From the NCBI GenBank assembly GCA_944472135.2, contig CALYDD020000289.1, positions 1 to 64,000 on the forward strand: DNA of 64,000 bases. Reading direction: 5' to 3'. The translations under genes were made by a program, and so were the position numbers. Shown piece after piece: positions 10,377-21,380 of this stretch. Numbering within the stretch: the first letter of the stretch is position 1; every line of letters starts with the position of its first letter. Below the pieces are notes generated by a model. That model was not told the DNA's origin, did no database searches, and saw only the letters and a program-made list of their open reading frames with translations. The stretch is from Trichobilharzia regenti (lineage: Eukaryota; Platyhelminthes; Trematoda; Strigeidida; Schistosomatidae).

Positions 10377-11904
10377 TCATTTCTTGCTTTCTGAATGGGA
10401 CATACGACTCAACTCTACTCTCGGCCATCACTTTCAGCTGGCTCCGAGAATACTCACAAACGTTCTTTTTCTCCTCATGTAACCTCCTCCCCATTAGGTT
10501 TCAAACAGAGGATTTTCTTAGCGTGTGATGTTACTTGAATGTCCGCTGAATGCAAGTCCCATCCATTTCCACATCTTTCTACCAATTTTGTTAGCCACTA
10601 AGTTATTGGCTCGTTTGATGCTCTATCATAGTTCCTCGTGGTTTATCTTTTACAACTTTCTATCTCATCTTCAGTGTCAAGAGAAGTGAGTCTACAGTAG
10701 TTTGTTGGGATTGCCACTAGTGATGCTTGCGTCAGTTCCTTGACTTGACTTTGTTGGAGACTAGTTTCCTGATGATTTTATTTGGCTGTTATGTGATGCA
10801 TAACTGTTTACACGATAACATGAACTACAGGCAAAAGTACAGTTCCAGTTATACAAATTCCTAAACTCTGAAAACCATTCATTTTAGGTATATTAAACTT
10901 GAGAATTAGAGCAAATACAGTAACTAAACATTCTTAAGTTCGCGTAATAATGGAAATACTTCCGTTGTTTTCGAAGCTGTTATTTTTTCTCAATTTTATG
11001 ATCACTAGACATCCAGCTGAAATCAATTTGAGATTAATGATATCGGTAAAAGGAGGTATGAACTAAAAGGAAAATACAACTCAGCGATAATTATCTCAGG
11101 AGTAGTAGACTGTCTAAGTTAATGGACTACTCAGGATTTATTAAATTAGCTTATAATTTATTTATTTATTTCAGTTGATGAAAACTTTTGCCAACCAAAA
11201 CATCCGTGTAAAAAACATAAACAAGGCGTGAGATAAAACAAGCATGATAAGTAAACATTGTATTACAGACATAAACAAGCCTAAATTTGTTTATTTTCTC
11301 GTCTACTAAAAACAATCGAAAGGAATTCTATCGAATTGGGGAAATGTTTTTGAAAAAATTATTTTTTAGTGAGATAAATATTTTTGTGTATACGATTTCC
11401 ATGTGATGAAGTTTGTCTCCACCTAGTAGAATGGAATTCACACTGTTCACTGACTTTACATCCTCTTCTCTCTATCTCTCTCTCTCTGTCTCTTTCCCTC
11501 CTTTTACTTACACTGTTGGTATCCAGTTATATTCTCTGACAGTCAGATATGATTTCAATCATTAGGATATTGTTTCGTGATGAAATCCAACAGCTGAAAT
11601 TTATCCAAATACCTATAAAACATCCATAATCTAAGTATCGATCTCCAACTCATTCATAGCTCTTGGATGGTTGTCCTAAGGCTGTCACTGACATGTCGTG
11701 GCCAGAGGCATCCACGTTATAAAGGTGAAATGGATGCTCGTAGAATTTATTGATCACAGATACAGCTATATTGCAAACTGACACGAATTAGAATTCGCAG
11801 GTCATTGAATTTCCGCACAAGTGAGTGAACACTCAGAGAAATTGGCCTCATAACTTTAAAGTCCAGGTTGTGATTCCCACTGGGATTGTGAGTGTGGATT
11901 CTAT
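10377..11904. other. Unassigned AT-rich stretch
   Basis: 10,385-10,800 has the composition of an old RTE minus-strand fragment but no alignable landmark. 11,461-11,510 is a CT-rich low-complexity run. 11,810-11,900 contains a short dyad (cccactggg). No coding evidence. Confidence 0.4.
11461..11510. repeat. CT-rich simple repeat
   Basis: tctctctatctctctctctctgtctct type low-complexity run. Confidence 0.8.
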
Positions 11905-12425
11905 ATTAGTTTGTTTGTTAGATGTATCACACATTCAAACAGTATTATTTACTGGATGATAATGTTTCGAACAAAATTTATTGTTCATAATCGTATCAGT
12001 TACAATCACATGACTTTGAGACTTCAGTTTTATAGTTTTCTTTGTTCTCTCCTATTTGTCGTTGTTGGGATGACATCATTTTTTGCATGTTCGAAAGGCT
12101 TTGATAGATATATTGGCTTTATATTCTCTACTATTATGATATCAGCTGCATAAAAAGTCTTTTTAACATCAATGTCCAGTCTTTGTCTAGTTATCAAGCT
12201 GCTCTGATTCCCCATATAGGGTAGCTTGATGTACACGTCTTTCTTAGGGGCGAGTTGGAGAGTGGGTCTTGGTGTTCTGACTACTTTATATCTCCTGAAG
12301 AACTTGTCTGGATAACTGTTATCAACCAGAGTTTGTGTCAACTCTCTTCCTTCTTCATCAAGTGTGTCTTCAGTGCATATTCGTTGGATTCTACTGAAGA
12401 GGCACCTTACTAAGGCTCTCAACAA
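11905..12425 (-). mobile_element. PLE: RT C-terminus and linker joined to 3' tail, nuclease deleted
   Basis: The minus frame 12,425-12,030 reads LVRCLFSRIQRICTEDTLDE (end of the PLE RT), then a linker with DVYIKLPYMGNQSSLITRQR and KPIYLSKPFEHAKNDV. It then jumps straight into the 3' tail sequence of the other PLE copies (ccaacaacgacaaataggaga reverse) at about 12,067, so the GIY-YIG domain is missing. The tail runs to 11,905 (ttgtttgttagatgtatcacac). It is head to head with the plus-strand fragment starting at 12,423. Confidence 0.8.
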
Positions 12426-12615
12426 CTCGCCCCTAAGAAAGACGTGTACATCAAGCTACCCTATATGGGGAATCAGAGCAGCTTGATAACTAGACAAAGA
12501 CTGGACATTGATGTTAAAAAGACTTTTTATGCAGCTGATATCATAATAATAGAGAATATAAAGCCAATATATCTATCTAAGCCTTTCGAACATGCGGAAA
12601 ATGATGTCACATCCC
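12067..12615. repeat. Near-perfect inverted repeat, arms about 190 bp
   Basis: Left arm 12,067-12,257 and right arm 12,423-12,615 are reverse complements apart from a few substitutions and a 2 bp indel (gtcatccc versus gtcacatccc). The spacer is 165 bp. Both arms encode the same PLE linker (YIKLPYMGNQSSLITRQR) in opposite directions. The right arm ends at the base where the 5.5 kb tandem duplication begins. Confidence 0.9.
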
Positions 12616-13245
12616 ACTGTATTTACCAATTTGAATGTACATGTGAACACACATACATAGGGAGGACTCATCGATCTCTGCAAGTAAGGGCTGGCTTCAG
12701 AATATATTGCTAAATGGCTCCAAAAACAAATGGAATCTTAAGAATCCATTAATGGTGAGAACAGGAGACCTAGCTCCTCTATGGTGAAACATATTTTAGA
12801 GATAGGACATAAAATTGACGTTAACAGATCTTTTAAACCTATCTATAGAACGTGTTTGGGGTGTATCCTAAAGTTTGTGGAAGCCAAAACTAGCAATTAG
12901 AAAGTTTAAACCACCTTTATGTGTTTAAAAACAATTCGTCATCACATTAAACTTTCTTTGGTAAATTTTGTTTTGATACCATAGCAGATGTACGATTACC
13001 TCTGCTATTTGGTTTAGTGGTCTTCATTGTTATTTTGACCTTGAATATGTCCTTTTAACTTGACCTAAAAAGTCTATTTTCTCACCTCCAACCTCTTTAT
13101 TAATTTCATATATAAAAATTCCTATGACAAGTCCGTGTGTGATGAAAATGTTTGAAACGTGTTGCGCAAATATATTACACGATTCAGACAAATTACGTCT
13201 TCTTATTGCTTTATCTAAATTCATAAAGGGAAGTAATTGTTCTAA
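12423..13245 (+). mobile_element. PLE linker, GIY-YIG start and 3' tail
   Basis: Frame 12,444-12,713: linker YIKLPYMGNQSS..., then CIYQFECTCEHTYIGRTHRS, the GIY-YIG start with cysteines, YIG and arginine intact. After that the frame breaks; remnants (KHILEIGHKIDV near 12,785-12,825, YLKFVE near 12,868) show the rest of the nuclease. A 3' tail without coding potential runs to 13,245. A diverged copy lies at 47,822-48,430 and lets the end be set. Frames antisense to the tail (13,030-13,281) are not genes. Confidence 0.85.
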
Positions 13246-13490
13246 ATTGTTTTGTTTTAAAGGCTCAACAGGATCCTTCAACCGACAAAGCTTATTTCTA
13301 ATTGAGTTTGTGGGTTTGATTACCAGCTACTCTTATCCGTGCCTGTATTGTTAAGAATTCTGCGTAAGGTGGTTTCTGAGGTTCCTTCCTTGTATGGAAT
13401 TACTACTGATGATTTAGATTCCTTATTGTTGGTGTTGTCATTATCTTGAGCATATTTGACATGCATGTCATCATTAATATTACTACTGTT
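13246..13490 (-). mobile_element. PLE linker fragment, minus strand
   Basis: Reverse complement aligns with the linker of the PLE at 57,442: AQDN-TNNKESKS, VIPYKEGTSETTLRRILNN, then the stretch leading to the nuclease (caatttag near 13,246). It is cut off just before the GIY-YIG start, where it meets the tail of the plus-strand PLE. Confidence 0.8.
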
Positions 13491-13491
13491 G

Positions 13492-13606
13492 TGAGTGTGT
13501 ACTGGTGAATAGTCCCAAAGTATGACGAACTAGCTGTTCAGTTCTCCCTGGTTTTTAATGCTTTCTGTTTGATGTTAGTTTGTGACTATGAGTTTGATAA
13601 AAAATC
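13492..13606 (+). mobile_element. Hammerhead SINE, 3' half only
   Basis: gtgtgtactggtgaatagtc, then ccaaagtatgacgaactagc, tgttcagttctccctgg and the family tail. The hammerhead parts are recognisable (gtac, agtccc, gac-gaa, cagt) but the core is mutated. The tRNA-like head is missing. Confidence 0.7.
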
Positions 13607-14205
13607 TTATAATCTTATACTGATATACACATGTATCATATACATCTAAAAAGAAAGTGTCTTAAAAACTAATAGCAGTCAGTTTTCCTTTCAGATAAAT
13701 TCCCTCTGACTGTTGTCTTATCTTCCTCTAGAGCATCATAAATCTGTCCTACCATGTGATTTCTTTTCGACGTAGAAAAGGGAAACATTTGATTCAGAGA
13801 AAAGCCTCTTTACAGTGTATTTCTTATCAATCCTCTTGAAATAATAATAATGATAATAGTGTGAATTGCGACAGAATATTTTATGATTACACATCATAGT
13901 TAAACATCAAACAAGAAAACAAAGTGGATTGTGCAATTTATAAAATAAACCATGAAGTGTATAAATAAATTCTAGAACGGGAAAGTAGAATTGATAAGAT
14001 CAGTGGGCAAATAAAATATTACGTAATCATGCGGGAATTTAGATAAGATAGATAACACTTTCAATATAAATAATCTAGAATTAAATAAACCAAGTGTGAT
14101 AAGTGAGATATCGTAATGAAAATTGTTCAGAATGGAAATAATAATAATAACAACAGTCGAGATAATAAGGGGTAAATGTACAGACCAAAACGAAATTATT
14201 ATTAT
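13607..14205. other. Unassigned part of the duplicated unit
   Basis: AT-rich; contains ATT/ATA microsatellite-like tracts near 13,845 and 14,140. Same content at 19,094-19,692. No element recognised. Confidence 0.5.
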
Positions 14206-14860
14206 TATTGTTCCCATGGGTACCTAGTCGAACATAGGTCTTCAACTGCACGTCTCCACTTGCTTCTGACTTCTGCTGTACTTTTCACCTGAATCCATGT
14301 TAGTCCATATTCTTTCAACTACTCTTCACACCATCTCCTCCATGTCACCCTTGCACTGACGTCCCACTTGTCGCTTCCCTTTCGGGTTCCACTCGAGGGC
14401 CTGATGCGCGATGTCACCCACCTCAACGAGTGTCCAATCCATCTCAATCCACTTTCTCCTGCATATACGTTGGGCGATTGGTTCTTGTTTTGTTTGTTAG
14501 TGCCCATAGTTTCTTGTTGGTGATTTTTTCCGACCTGGCCATCTCATCTTCAGTATAGAGCCAGCGAAGACAGTTGTTGATAAAGGTCTGCAACAGGCTG
14601 TTGGAAATATTCTTTGTGACCCGCCCACCAAGTTTCTGATCCGTATAGAAGAGCTGACTGACTTGACGTTTGTATTGAAAATCTGACTGAATTTTGTCGT
14701 TGATGCTGAGTGACGAAGATTTCCAGATTGGTTTCAGGTTGATGAATGTGTGTGTTTCTCGCCTTCCCGAATCTCGCTCGATTTAACATCCTCGTCCGTT
14801 CCGACTTCCTGTAGTTGAGACAATGATCCTTTTTTTCAACAGACCGAAAAGGAAAACACA
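14206..14860 (-). mobile_element. RTE-like LINE 3' fragment (diverged subfamily), unit 1
   Basis: Left boundary has the RTE 3' signature (gttcccatgggtacctagtcgaacataggtcttca). Minus frames encode SALLYGSETWWAGHKEYFQQ (14,861-14,550), the post-RT segment of RTE elements, and MDWTLFEVGD-type sequence downstream. 5'-truncated; frames shifted. Confidence 0.8.
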
Positions 14861-15398
14861 AACAAAGTCATGGTAGAAATAGCGACTATAAAAGTTTAAT
14901 ATGTGTGTAAAAGTTGGGAACTGTGGTAGTATGTAATTACATATTAATTTGTTTATTAGATGTATTCATGGGGAATTCCCGTGGGGACATAGAAAAACCA
15001 AAACAAGTGATTCAGTGAAGAGATTGTTTTCAACGAATTTATTATCGATTTTTACAATCGTATATATAGCACTTTTAAGAAATTATATCCGGTTAGGGAA
15101 TTAAAACTCATGAGTGAATACACTTAATAATGATGGTATGAAGGAGGACTGAATGAAACTCTGAAGAGATCGATTTCTAGAAAGCCGTCTTGTAGTTGCC
15201 AACTGGCAAATTTCTACAGCTAGGTACCCACTGGTCTCATTCGGCACATACATAGTCCTGATACGGTGGAGGAAGGGTTAAATCTTTTAGGGAAAATCCT
15301 AATATAAAATGGATTTCCGCTACGTTTTGTAGACAAGAATATGCAGTCAAAACCTATGAATTTGTAACTTATCATCCGTACTCAAGAAAATACTTTAA
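14861..15398. other. PLE terminal scrap and unassigned sequence, unit 1
   Basis: 14,925-14,975 is reverse-oriented PLE terminal sequence (taattacatattaatttgtttattagatgt). The remainder up to 15,398 is not recognised; it may be upstream sequence of the next PLE. Confidence 0.5.
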
Positions 15399-15890
15399 AT
15401 GAGCTTGGAATTCGAAGGTGACTTAGCTTCCGATATCGTTAAAAGAACGATCTCACAGTCCCTGAAAAGGACATTCCCTGTTGCATCGTTGAGAATAGCG
15501 TTTTCCAGTCGACTATTACTATTCAATAACCTGAAGGATAATGTCTAGCAGTTGACTAAGTCTCTGTGCATTCATCAGTTCATTTGCTCGTGTATAGCTG
15601 GGTATATCTGTCGTTCGACTCGAGGTTTGTCCAAAAGTGTGAAAGAACACTATCCTGCATGGTTACGAAGAGGCGGAAGTGGAGCAATAAGAAGTGCAGT
15701 CATTCAACAGATCATCCGGTCAGTACTGACCGCCCTGTCTCTACAGTCATCCACAAGACGAAAAGTAATTAGTCCAAATCACTACATATGTGACTCATCC
15801 ATATTGCTGAAGCTTTGACCATCGAAACTGAAAAGCCAGATCTCTGTATACAGAAAAGTTCGTTCAATCCCCCCCCCCGAACTCTCATGG
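15399..15890 (+). mobile_element. PLE linker and GIY-YIG nuclease, unit 1
   Basis: From atg at 15,399: LEFEGDLASDIVKRTISQSL, KRTFPVASLRIAFSSR, then an in-frame stop (DNV-stop-QL, about 15,546), then CIHQFICSCIAGYICRSTRG (nuclease start, YIG read as YIC) and KEHYPAWLRRG. A frameshift follows near 15,700. Both units carry the same stop, so the copy was already dead before the duplication. A C-tract (15,873-15,880) marks the end. Confidence 0.8.
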
Positions 15891-16059
15891 TCTTAATCTG
15901 TCTATGCTAAAGTATGGTAATCCCCATTTATATTTTGGCTCTACCAATTTTCCGTTTGGTTTACTCAATGTGTGTACTTTCCATCATTATTTCAATTGTT
16001 ACCATTATTATTATTCTCACTTTGAATTTTCCCTGGTATTATTTCACTCTTTCCATTCG

Positions 16060-17770
16060 TCATTCTCGGTCAATTTTGTTTTGCAACATTGAATTCTATG
16101 TTGTCAAATTTCACACAATTTTACGTAAAGTTTTTATTTTTATTCTATTCGCACCCCTTCCAAATTGTTCTATATATAGACGAATTGTTACTAAAATTCA
16201 ACGACATCCACCCTTCACTTACCTTTACTTGTGAAGAGGAGCAGGAGAATAAACTACACTTCCTCGATGTCTCGCTAAGTAGGAGAAAAGATGAGTCACT
16301 TGAGAGGAGAGTGTATATAAAAAGCACATTCACATTCACGAACACTTCCTTGGTTACGTGCCCATTAAACATAAAAGAAATGTTGTTAAAGGTCTTACGA
16401 GCAGAGCAAGAAAGATATGTACGGATGACCTCTTACAAAAGGAAGTTGAATATATTGGCGAATCTTTGATGAAGATGGGCTGTCCAAGTAGTTTCATAAA
16501 GAAACATATGAAAACATCAGAGAGAAAACCTGAGACACTGACTGCACGTAATAAAGCCTCTATTTATAAGTTACAATTTAATGGTGACTTATCTAGTGAG
16601 ACTTTGTTCCAGAGACTTTCCAGGATTATACAGAGAACGTTTTTCGCAGCATACCTATTTTTGTCGTTCTCTAGCCGACGAACGATTGGGACGCAAACGA
16701 AGGATCAGCTTGGTAGTTTTGCCAAATCTATGTGCATTTATCAATTCAACTGCACCTGTGGTGACAGTTATGTTGGGCCTACTACTAGACAGCTTAGCCA
16801 ACGTGTCAGTGAACATCTCCCATCGTGGTTTGTCAAAGGACAGACAAATCAATCCGTAGCTCATTTCCGTCACATTCAATCGATAGTGGTCATGTAGTCG
16901 AGAAAAGGAGAGCCTTCAAAGTAATTCATCGTATCCCACCGAATCTTTCCGATCGACTTCGTATTCGTCTATTGCACACAGCTGAGGTGATAGGCATTCG
17001 AACTATTAAACCTAAACTATACATTCAAAAGAAGTTTGTACAGCCATTATCCCCCCCCTTATCAAGACATAACCAACTGATGACTTCTACACCACTCCTT
17101 GTTTATATTTTCAACCCATTTCTTATCATCCCTTAATCTTATCACATCTTTATTATAAACGTGTTTAATTTCCTTCCTTCCCTTACAGTCTAGCATTACT
17201 TAATCGGTTCATTTGTTTTTACTAGCCTTTATCGACTACTTCCACCTGAACATTTGTTTGTTTAATCATGCTGTTTTTCATTATTCGTGTTATCACAGAT
17301 TGTCTCACTTTTTCATCCTTATTATTGATAAGACCATTATTATTATTATATTATTAATATTATCATTACTACTATTATGACTGATTGCACAATTTATATT
17401 CACCATCGTATTATCCTATAGACAAAACACCATTATTGGTTTATATTTGAATTTTAATTTGTAAACTTATGTATTTTAGAGTTAAGCCTGATGAGATCTA
17501 ATCGAAAACAATATTGTTCGCTTAAATGTGTTGCTCTATACATGACATTAACTGTTTCGCCACTTGATATTTGACTATGATTATGATCACAAACAATTTA
17601 ATTGTAATTGCATTTGATATTGTTATTATTATTTTATGTATTCACACTTATGATCCAATTCACTCACGGAATTCAATTCCATAAAAAGTCATCTATACAC
17701 AATTGTACAGTTTATGATAATAAACTTCTTGAAAAGGGTGTCTTCGTTGAATTACTTCTTTTGATTTTCT
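16060..17770 (+). mobile_element. PLE: RT C-terminus, linker, GIY-YIG nuclease and 3' tail with ribozyme, unit 1
   Basis: Frame 16,089-16,469: degenerate YxDD region (VLYIDELLLKFNDIHPSLTF), TCEEEQENKLHFLDVSLSRR. A frameshift leads to 16,358-16,897: KRNVVKGLTSRARKICTDDL, linker with KLQFNGDLSSETL, then CIYQFNCTCGDSYVG and TTRQLSQRVSEHLPSWF. Here the nuclease arginine after YVG is proline (YVGP), and a small deletion near 16,850 shifts the frame; the C-terminal part is 16,825-17,060 (SHSIDSGHVVE, FKVIHRIPPN, TIKPKLYIQKK). The catalytic DD of the RT is lost. A hammerhead lies at 17,482-17,525. Confidence 0.9.
17482..17525 (+). ncRNA. Hammerhead ribozyme, type I, complete
   Basis: All elements are present and canonical. 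Stem I: TTAAGC (17,482-17,487) with GCTTAA (17,520-17,525). Core CTGATGA (17,488-17,494). Stem II GAT-CTA-ATC (17,495-17,503). GAA (17,504-17,506). Stem III is the perfect 12 nt palindrome AACAATATTGTT (17,507-17,518). Predicted cleavage after C17,519 (triplet TTC). The stem III palindrome has no loop, so cleavage would be expected in a dimer, as described for PLE hammerheads. It sits 3' of the nuclease, where PLE terminal repeats carry such ribozymes. Confidence 0.85.
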
Positions 17771-17774
17771 TTTA

Positions 17775-17905
17775 GTTATACCACACACCGATATAATTGA
17801 TATGATTATGAACAATAAATTTTGTTCGAAACATCATCCAAGAAATAATACTGTTTCATTGTGTGATATATCTAATAAACTAATTAATATGGAAGCATAA
17901 GAGTT
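17775..17905 (+). mobile_element. PLE terminal (pLTR-like) sequence, unit 1
   Basis: gatatgattatgaacaataa, attttgttcgaaacatcat and tgtgatatatctaataaac are shared with the tails at 11,905, 39,430, 46,590 and 58,140. Contains a strong hairpin (GAACAA..TTGTTC followed by GAAA) that could be a remnant of another hammerhead. Confidence 0.7.
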
Positions 17906-18101
17906 TAACATACACTCATTAAGACAATGAAAGGAATGGTTGAAAAAAAAACGTTTGCTGTATATATAGCTCTACCTTTTCCATTTGGATGGATAAACCT
18001 TTAGGTAGTATAGATGAACTAAAAATGGTTATTTATCACTCTAAAGACAATTTTGATTCAAGTGTATATGGGATAGAGATGAGCAGAGTTAATTAGATGT
18101 T

Positions 18102-18732
18102 CACTGTATTTACCAATTTGAATGTACATGTGAACACACATACATAGGGAGGACTCATCGATCTCTGCAAGTAAGGGCTGGCTTCAGAATATATTGCTAA
18201 ATGGCTCCAAAAACAAATGGAATCTTAAGAATCCATTAATGGTGAGAACAGGAGACCTAGCTCCTCTATGGTGAAACATATTATAGAGATAGGACATAAA
18301 ATTGACGTTAACAGATCTTTTAAACCTATCTATAGAACGTGTTTGGGGTGTATCCTAAAGTTTGTGGAAGCCAAAACTAGCAATTAGAAAGTTTAAACCA
18401 CCTTTATGTGTTTAAAAACAATTCGTCATCACATTAAACCTTCTTTGGTAAATTTTGTTTTGATACCATAGCAGATGTACGATTACCTCTGCTATTTGGT
18501 TTAGTGGTCTTCATTGTTATTTTGACCTTGAATATGTCCTTTTAACTTGACCTAAAAAGTCTATTTTCTCACCTCCAACCTCTTTATTAATTTCATATAT
18601 AAAAATTCCTATGACAAGTCCGTGTGTGATGAAAATGTTTGAAACGTGTTGCGCAAATATATTACACGATTCAGACAAATTACGTCTTCTTATTGCTTTA
18701 TCTAAATTCATAAAGGGAAGTAATTGTTCTAA
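18102..18732 (+). mobile_element. PLE GIY-YIG start and 3' tail, unit 2
   Basis: Copy of 12,615-13,245. It begins inside the nuclease coding sequence at the duplication junction, so the linker arm is absent. Non-coding tail identical apart from single-base changes. Confidence 0.85.
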
Positions 18733-18977
18733 ATTGTTTTGTTTTAAAGGCTCAACAGGATCCTTCAACCGACAAAGCTTATTTCTAATTGAGTTTGTGG
18801 GTTTGATTACCAGCTACTCTTATCCGTGCCTGTATTGTTAAGAATTCTGCGTAAGGTGGTTTCTGAGGTTCCTTCCTTGTATGGAATTACTACTGATGAT
18901 TTAGATTCCTTATTGTTGGTGTTGTCATTATCTTGAGCATATTTGACATGCATGTCATCATTAATATTACTACTGTT
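18733..18977 (-). mobile_element. PLE linker fragment, unit 2
   Basis: Copy of 13,246-13,490; encodes the VIPY-TSETTLRRILNN linker on the minus strand. Confidence 0.8.
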
Positions 18978-18978
18978 G

Positions 18979-19093
18979 TGAGTGTGTACTGGTGAATAGT
19001 CCCAAAGTATGACGAACTAGCTGTTCAGTTCTCCCTGGTTTTTAATGCTTTCTGTTTGATGTTAGTTTGTGACTATGAGTTTGATAAAAAATC
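18979..19093 (+). mobile_element. Hammerhead SINE 3' half, unit 2
   Basis: Copy of 13,492-13,606; decayed hammerhead segment and SINE tail. Confidence 0.7.
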
Positions 19094-19692
19094 TTATAAT
19101 CTTATACTGATATACACATGTATCATATACATCTAAAAAGAAAGTGTCTTAAAAACTAATAGCAGTCAGTTTTCCTTTCAGATAAATTCCCTCTGACTGT
19201 TGTCTTATCTTCCTCTAGAGCATCATAAATCTGTCCTACCATGTGATTTCTTTTCGACGTAGAAAAGGGAAACATTTGATTCAGAGAAAAGCCTCTTTAC
19301 AGTGTATTTCTTATCAATCCTCTTGAAATAATAATAATGATAATAGTGTGAATTGCGACAGAATATTTTATGATTACACATCATAGTTAAACATCAAACA
19401 AGAAAACAAAGTGGATTGTGTAATTTATAAAATAAACCATGAAGTGTATAAATAAATTCTAGAACGGGAAAGTAGGATTGATAAGATCAGTGGGCAAATA
19501 AAATATTACGTAATCATGCGGGAATTTAGATAAGATAGATAACACTTTCAATATAAATAATCTAGAATTAAATAAACCAAGTGTGAAAGTGAGATATCGT
19601 AATGAAAATTGTTCAGAATGGAAATAATAATAATAACAACAGTCGAGATAATAAGGGGTAAATGTACAGACCAAAACGAAATTATTATTATT

Positions 19693-20347
19693 ATTGTTCC
19701 CTTGGGTACCTAGTCGAACATAGGTCTTCAACTGCACGTCTCCACTTGCTTCTGACTTCTGCTGTACTTTTCACCTGAATCCATGTTAGTACATATTCTT
19801 TCAACTACTCTTCACACCATCTCCTCCATGTCACCCTTGCACTGACGTCCCACTTGTCGCTTCCCTTTCGGGTTCCACTCGAGGGCCTGATGCGCGATGT
19901 CACCCACCTCAAAGAGTGTCCAATCCATCTCAATCCACTTTCTCCTGCATATACGCTGGGCGATTGGTTCTTGTTTTGTTTGTTTGTGCCTATAGTTTCT
20001 TGTTGGTGATTTGTTCCGACCCGGCCATCTCATCTTCAGTATAGAGCCAGCGAAGACAGTTGTTGATAAAGTTCTGCAACAGGCTGTTGGAAATATTCTT
20101 TGTGACCCGCCCACCAAGTTTCTCATCCGTATAGAAGAGCTGACTGACTTGACGTTTGTATTGAAAATCTGACTGAATTTTGTCGTTGATGCTGAGTGAC
20201 GAAGATTTCCAGATTGGTTTCAGGTTGATGAATGTGTGTGTTTCTCGCCTTCCCGAATCTCGCTCGATTTAACATCCTCGTCCGTTCCGACTTCCTGTAG
20301 TTGAGACAATGATCCTTTTTTTCAACAGACCGAAAAGGAAAACACAA
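19693..20347 (-). mobile_element. RTE-like LINE 3' fragment, unit 2
   Basis: Copy of 14,206-14,860. Minus frames 20,347-20,123 (TSSQSALLYG) and 20,126-19,812 (NYRHKQTKQEPIAQRICRRK, WIEMDWTLFEVGDIAHQALE) show the RTE C-terminal reading better than unit 1. Confidence 0.8.
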
Positions 20348-20885
20348 ACAAAGTCATGGTAGAAATAGCGACTATAAAAGTTTAATATGTGTGTAAAAGT
20401 TGGGAACTGTGGTAGTATGTAATTACATATTAATTTGTTTATTAGATGTATTCATGGGGAATTCCCGTGGGGACATAGAAAAGCCAAAACAAGTGATTCA
20501 GTGAAGAGATTGTTTTCAACGAATTTATTATCGATTTTTACAATCGTATATATAGCACTTTTAAGAAATTATATCCGGTTAGGGAATTAAAACTCATGAG
20601 TGAATACACTTAATAATGATGGTATGAAGGAGGACTGAATGAAACTCTGAAGAGATCGATTTCTAGAAAGCCGTCTTGTAGTTGCCAACTGGCAAATTTC
20701 TACAGCTAGGTACCCACTGGTCTCATTCGGCACATACATAGTCCTGATACGGTGGAGGAAGGGTTAAATCTTTTAGGGAAAATCCTAATATAAAATGGAT
20801 TTCCGCTACGTTTTGTAGACAAGAATATGCAGTCAAAACCTATGAATTTGTAACTTATCATCCGTACTCAAGAAAATACTTTAAA
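20348..20885. other. PLE terminal scrap and unassigned sequence, unit 2
   Basis: Copy of 14,861-15,398; reverse PLE terminal sequence at about 20,412-20,462, otherwise unrecognised. Confidence 0.5.
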
Positions 20886-21380
20886 TGAGCTTGGAATTCG
20901 AAGGTGACTTAGCTTCCGATATCGTTAAAAGAACGATCTCACAGTCCCTGAAAAGGACATTCCCTGTTGCATCGTTGAGAATAGCGTTTTCCAGTCGACT
21001 ATTACTATTCAATAACCTGAAGGATAATGTCTAGCAGTTGACTAACTCTCTGTGCATTCATCAGTTCATTTGCTCGTGTATAGCTGGGTATATCTGTCGT
21101 TCGACTCGAGGTTTGTCCAAAAGTGTGAAAGAACACTATCCTGCATGGTTACGAAGAGGCGGAAGTGGAGTAATAAGAAGTGCAGTCATTCAACAGATCA
21201 TCCGGTCAGTACTGACCACCCTGTCTCTACAGTCATCCACAAGACGAAAAGTAATTAGTCCAAATCACTACATATGTGACTCATCCATATTGCTGAAGCT
21301 TTGACCATCGAAACTGAAAAGCCAGATCTCTGTATACAGAAAAGTTCGTTCAACTCCCCCCCCCGAACTCTCATGGTCTT
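20886..21380 (+). mobile_element. PLE linker and GIY-YIG nuclease, unit 2
   Basis: Copy of 15,399-15,890, with the same internal stop before CIHQFICSCIAGYICRSTRG. Confidence 0.8.

Larger units (their letters stand above)
12615..18101. repeat. 5.5 kb tandem duplication, unit 1
   Basis: From cactgtatttaccaatttg at 12,615 to agttaattagatgtt at 18,101 (5,487 bp). The same sequence follows directly as unit 2. By eye the two differ at about 1-2% of positions plus small indels. The junctions share only the dinucleotide CA. The unit carries five PLE or RTE segments and a SINE scrap in fixed order. Confidence 0.95.

Noticed and set aside
13030..13281. 83-codon minus-strand frame, perfectly repeated at 18,517-18,768
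   Set aside because: It is antisense to the non-coding tail of a PLE and runs into a linker fragment. Its perfect conservation comes from the 5.5 kb tandem duplication, and the homologous tail at 48,200-48,420 does not keep the frame.
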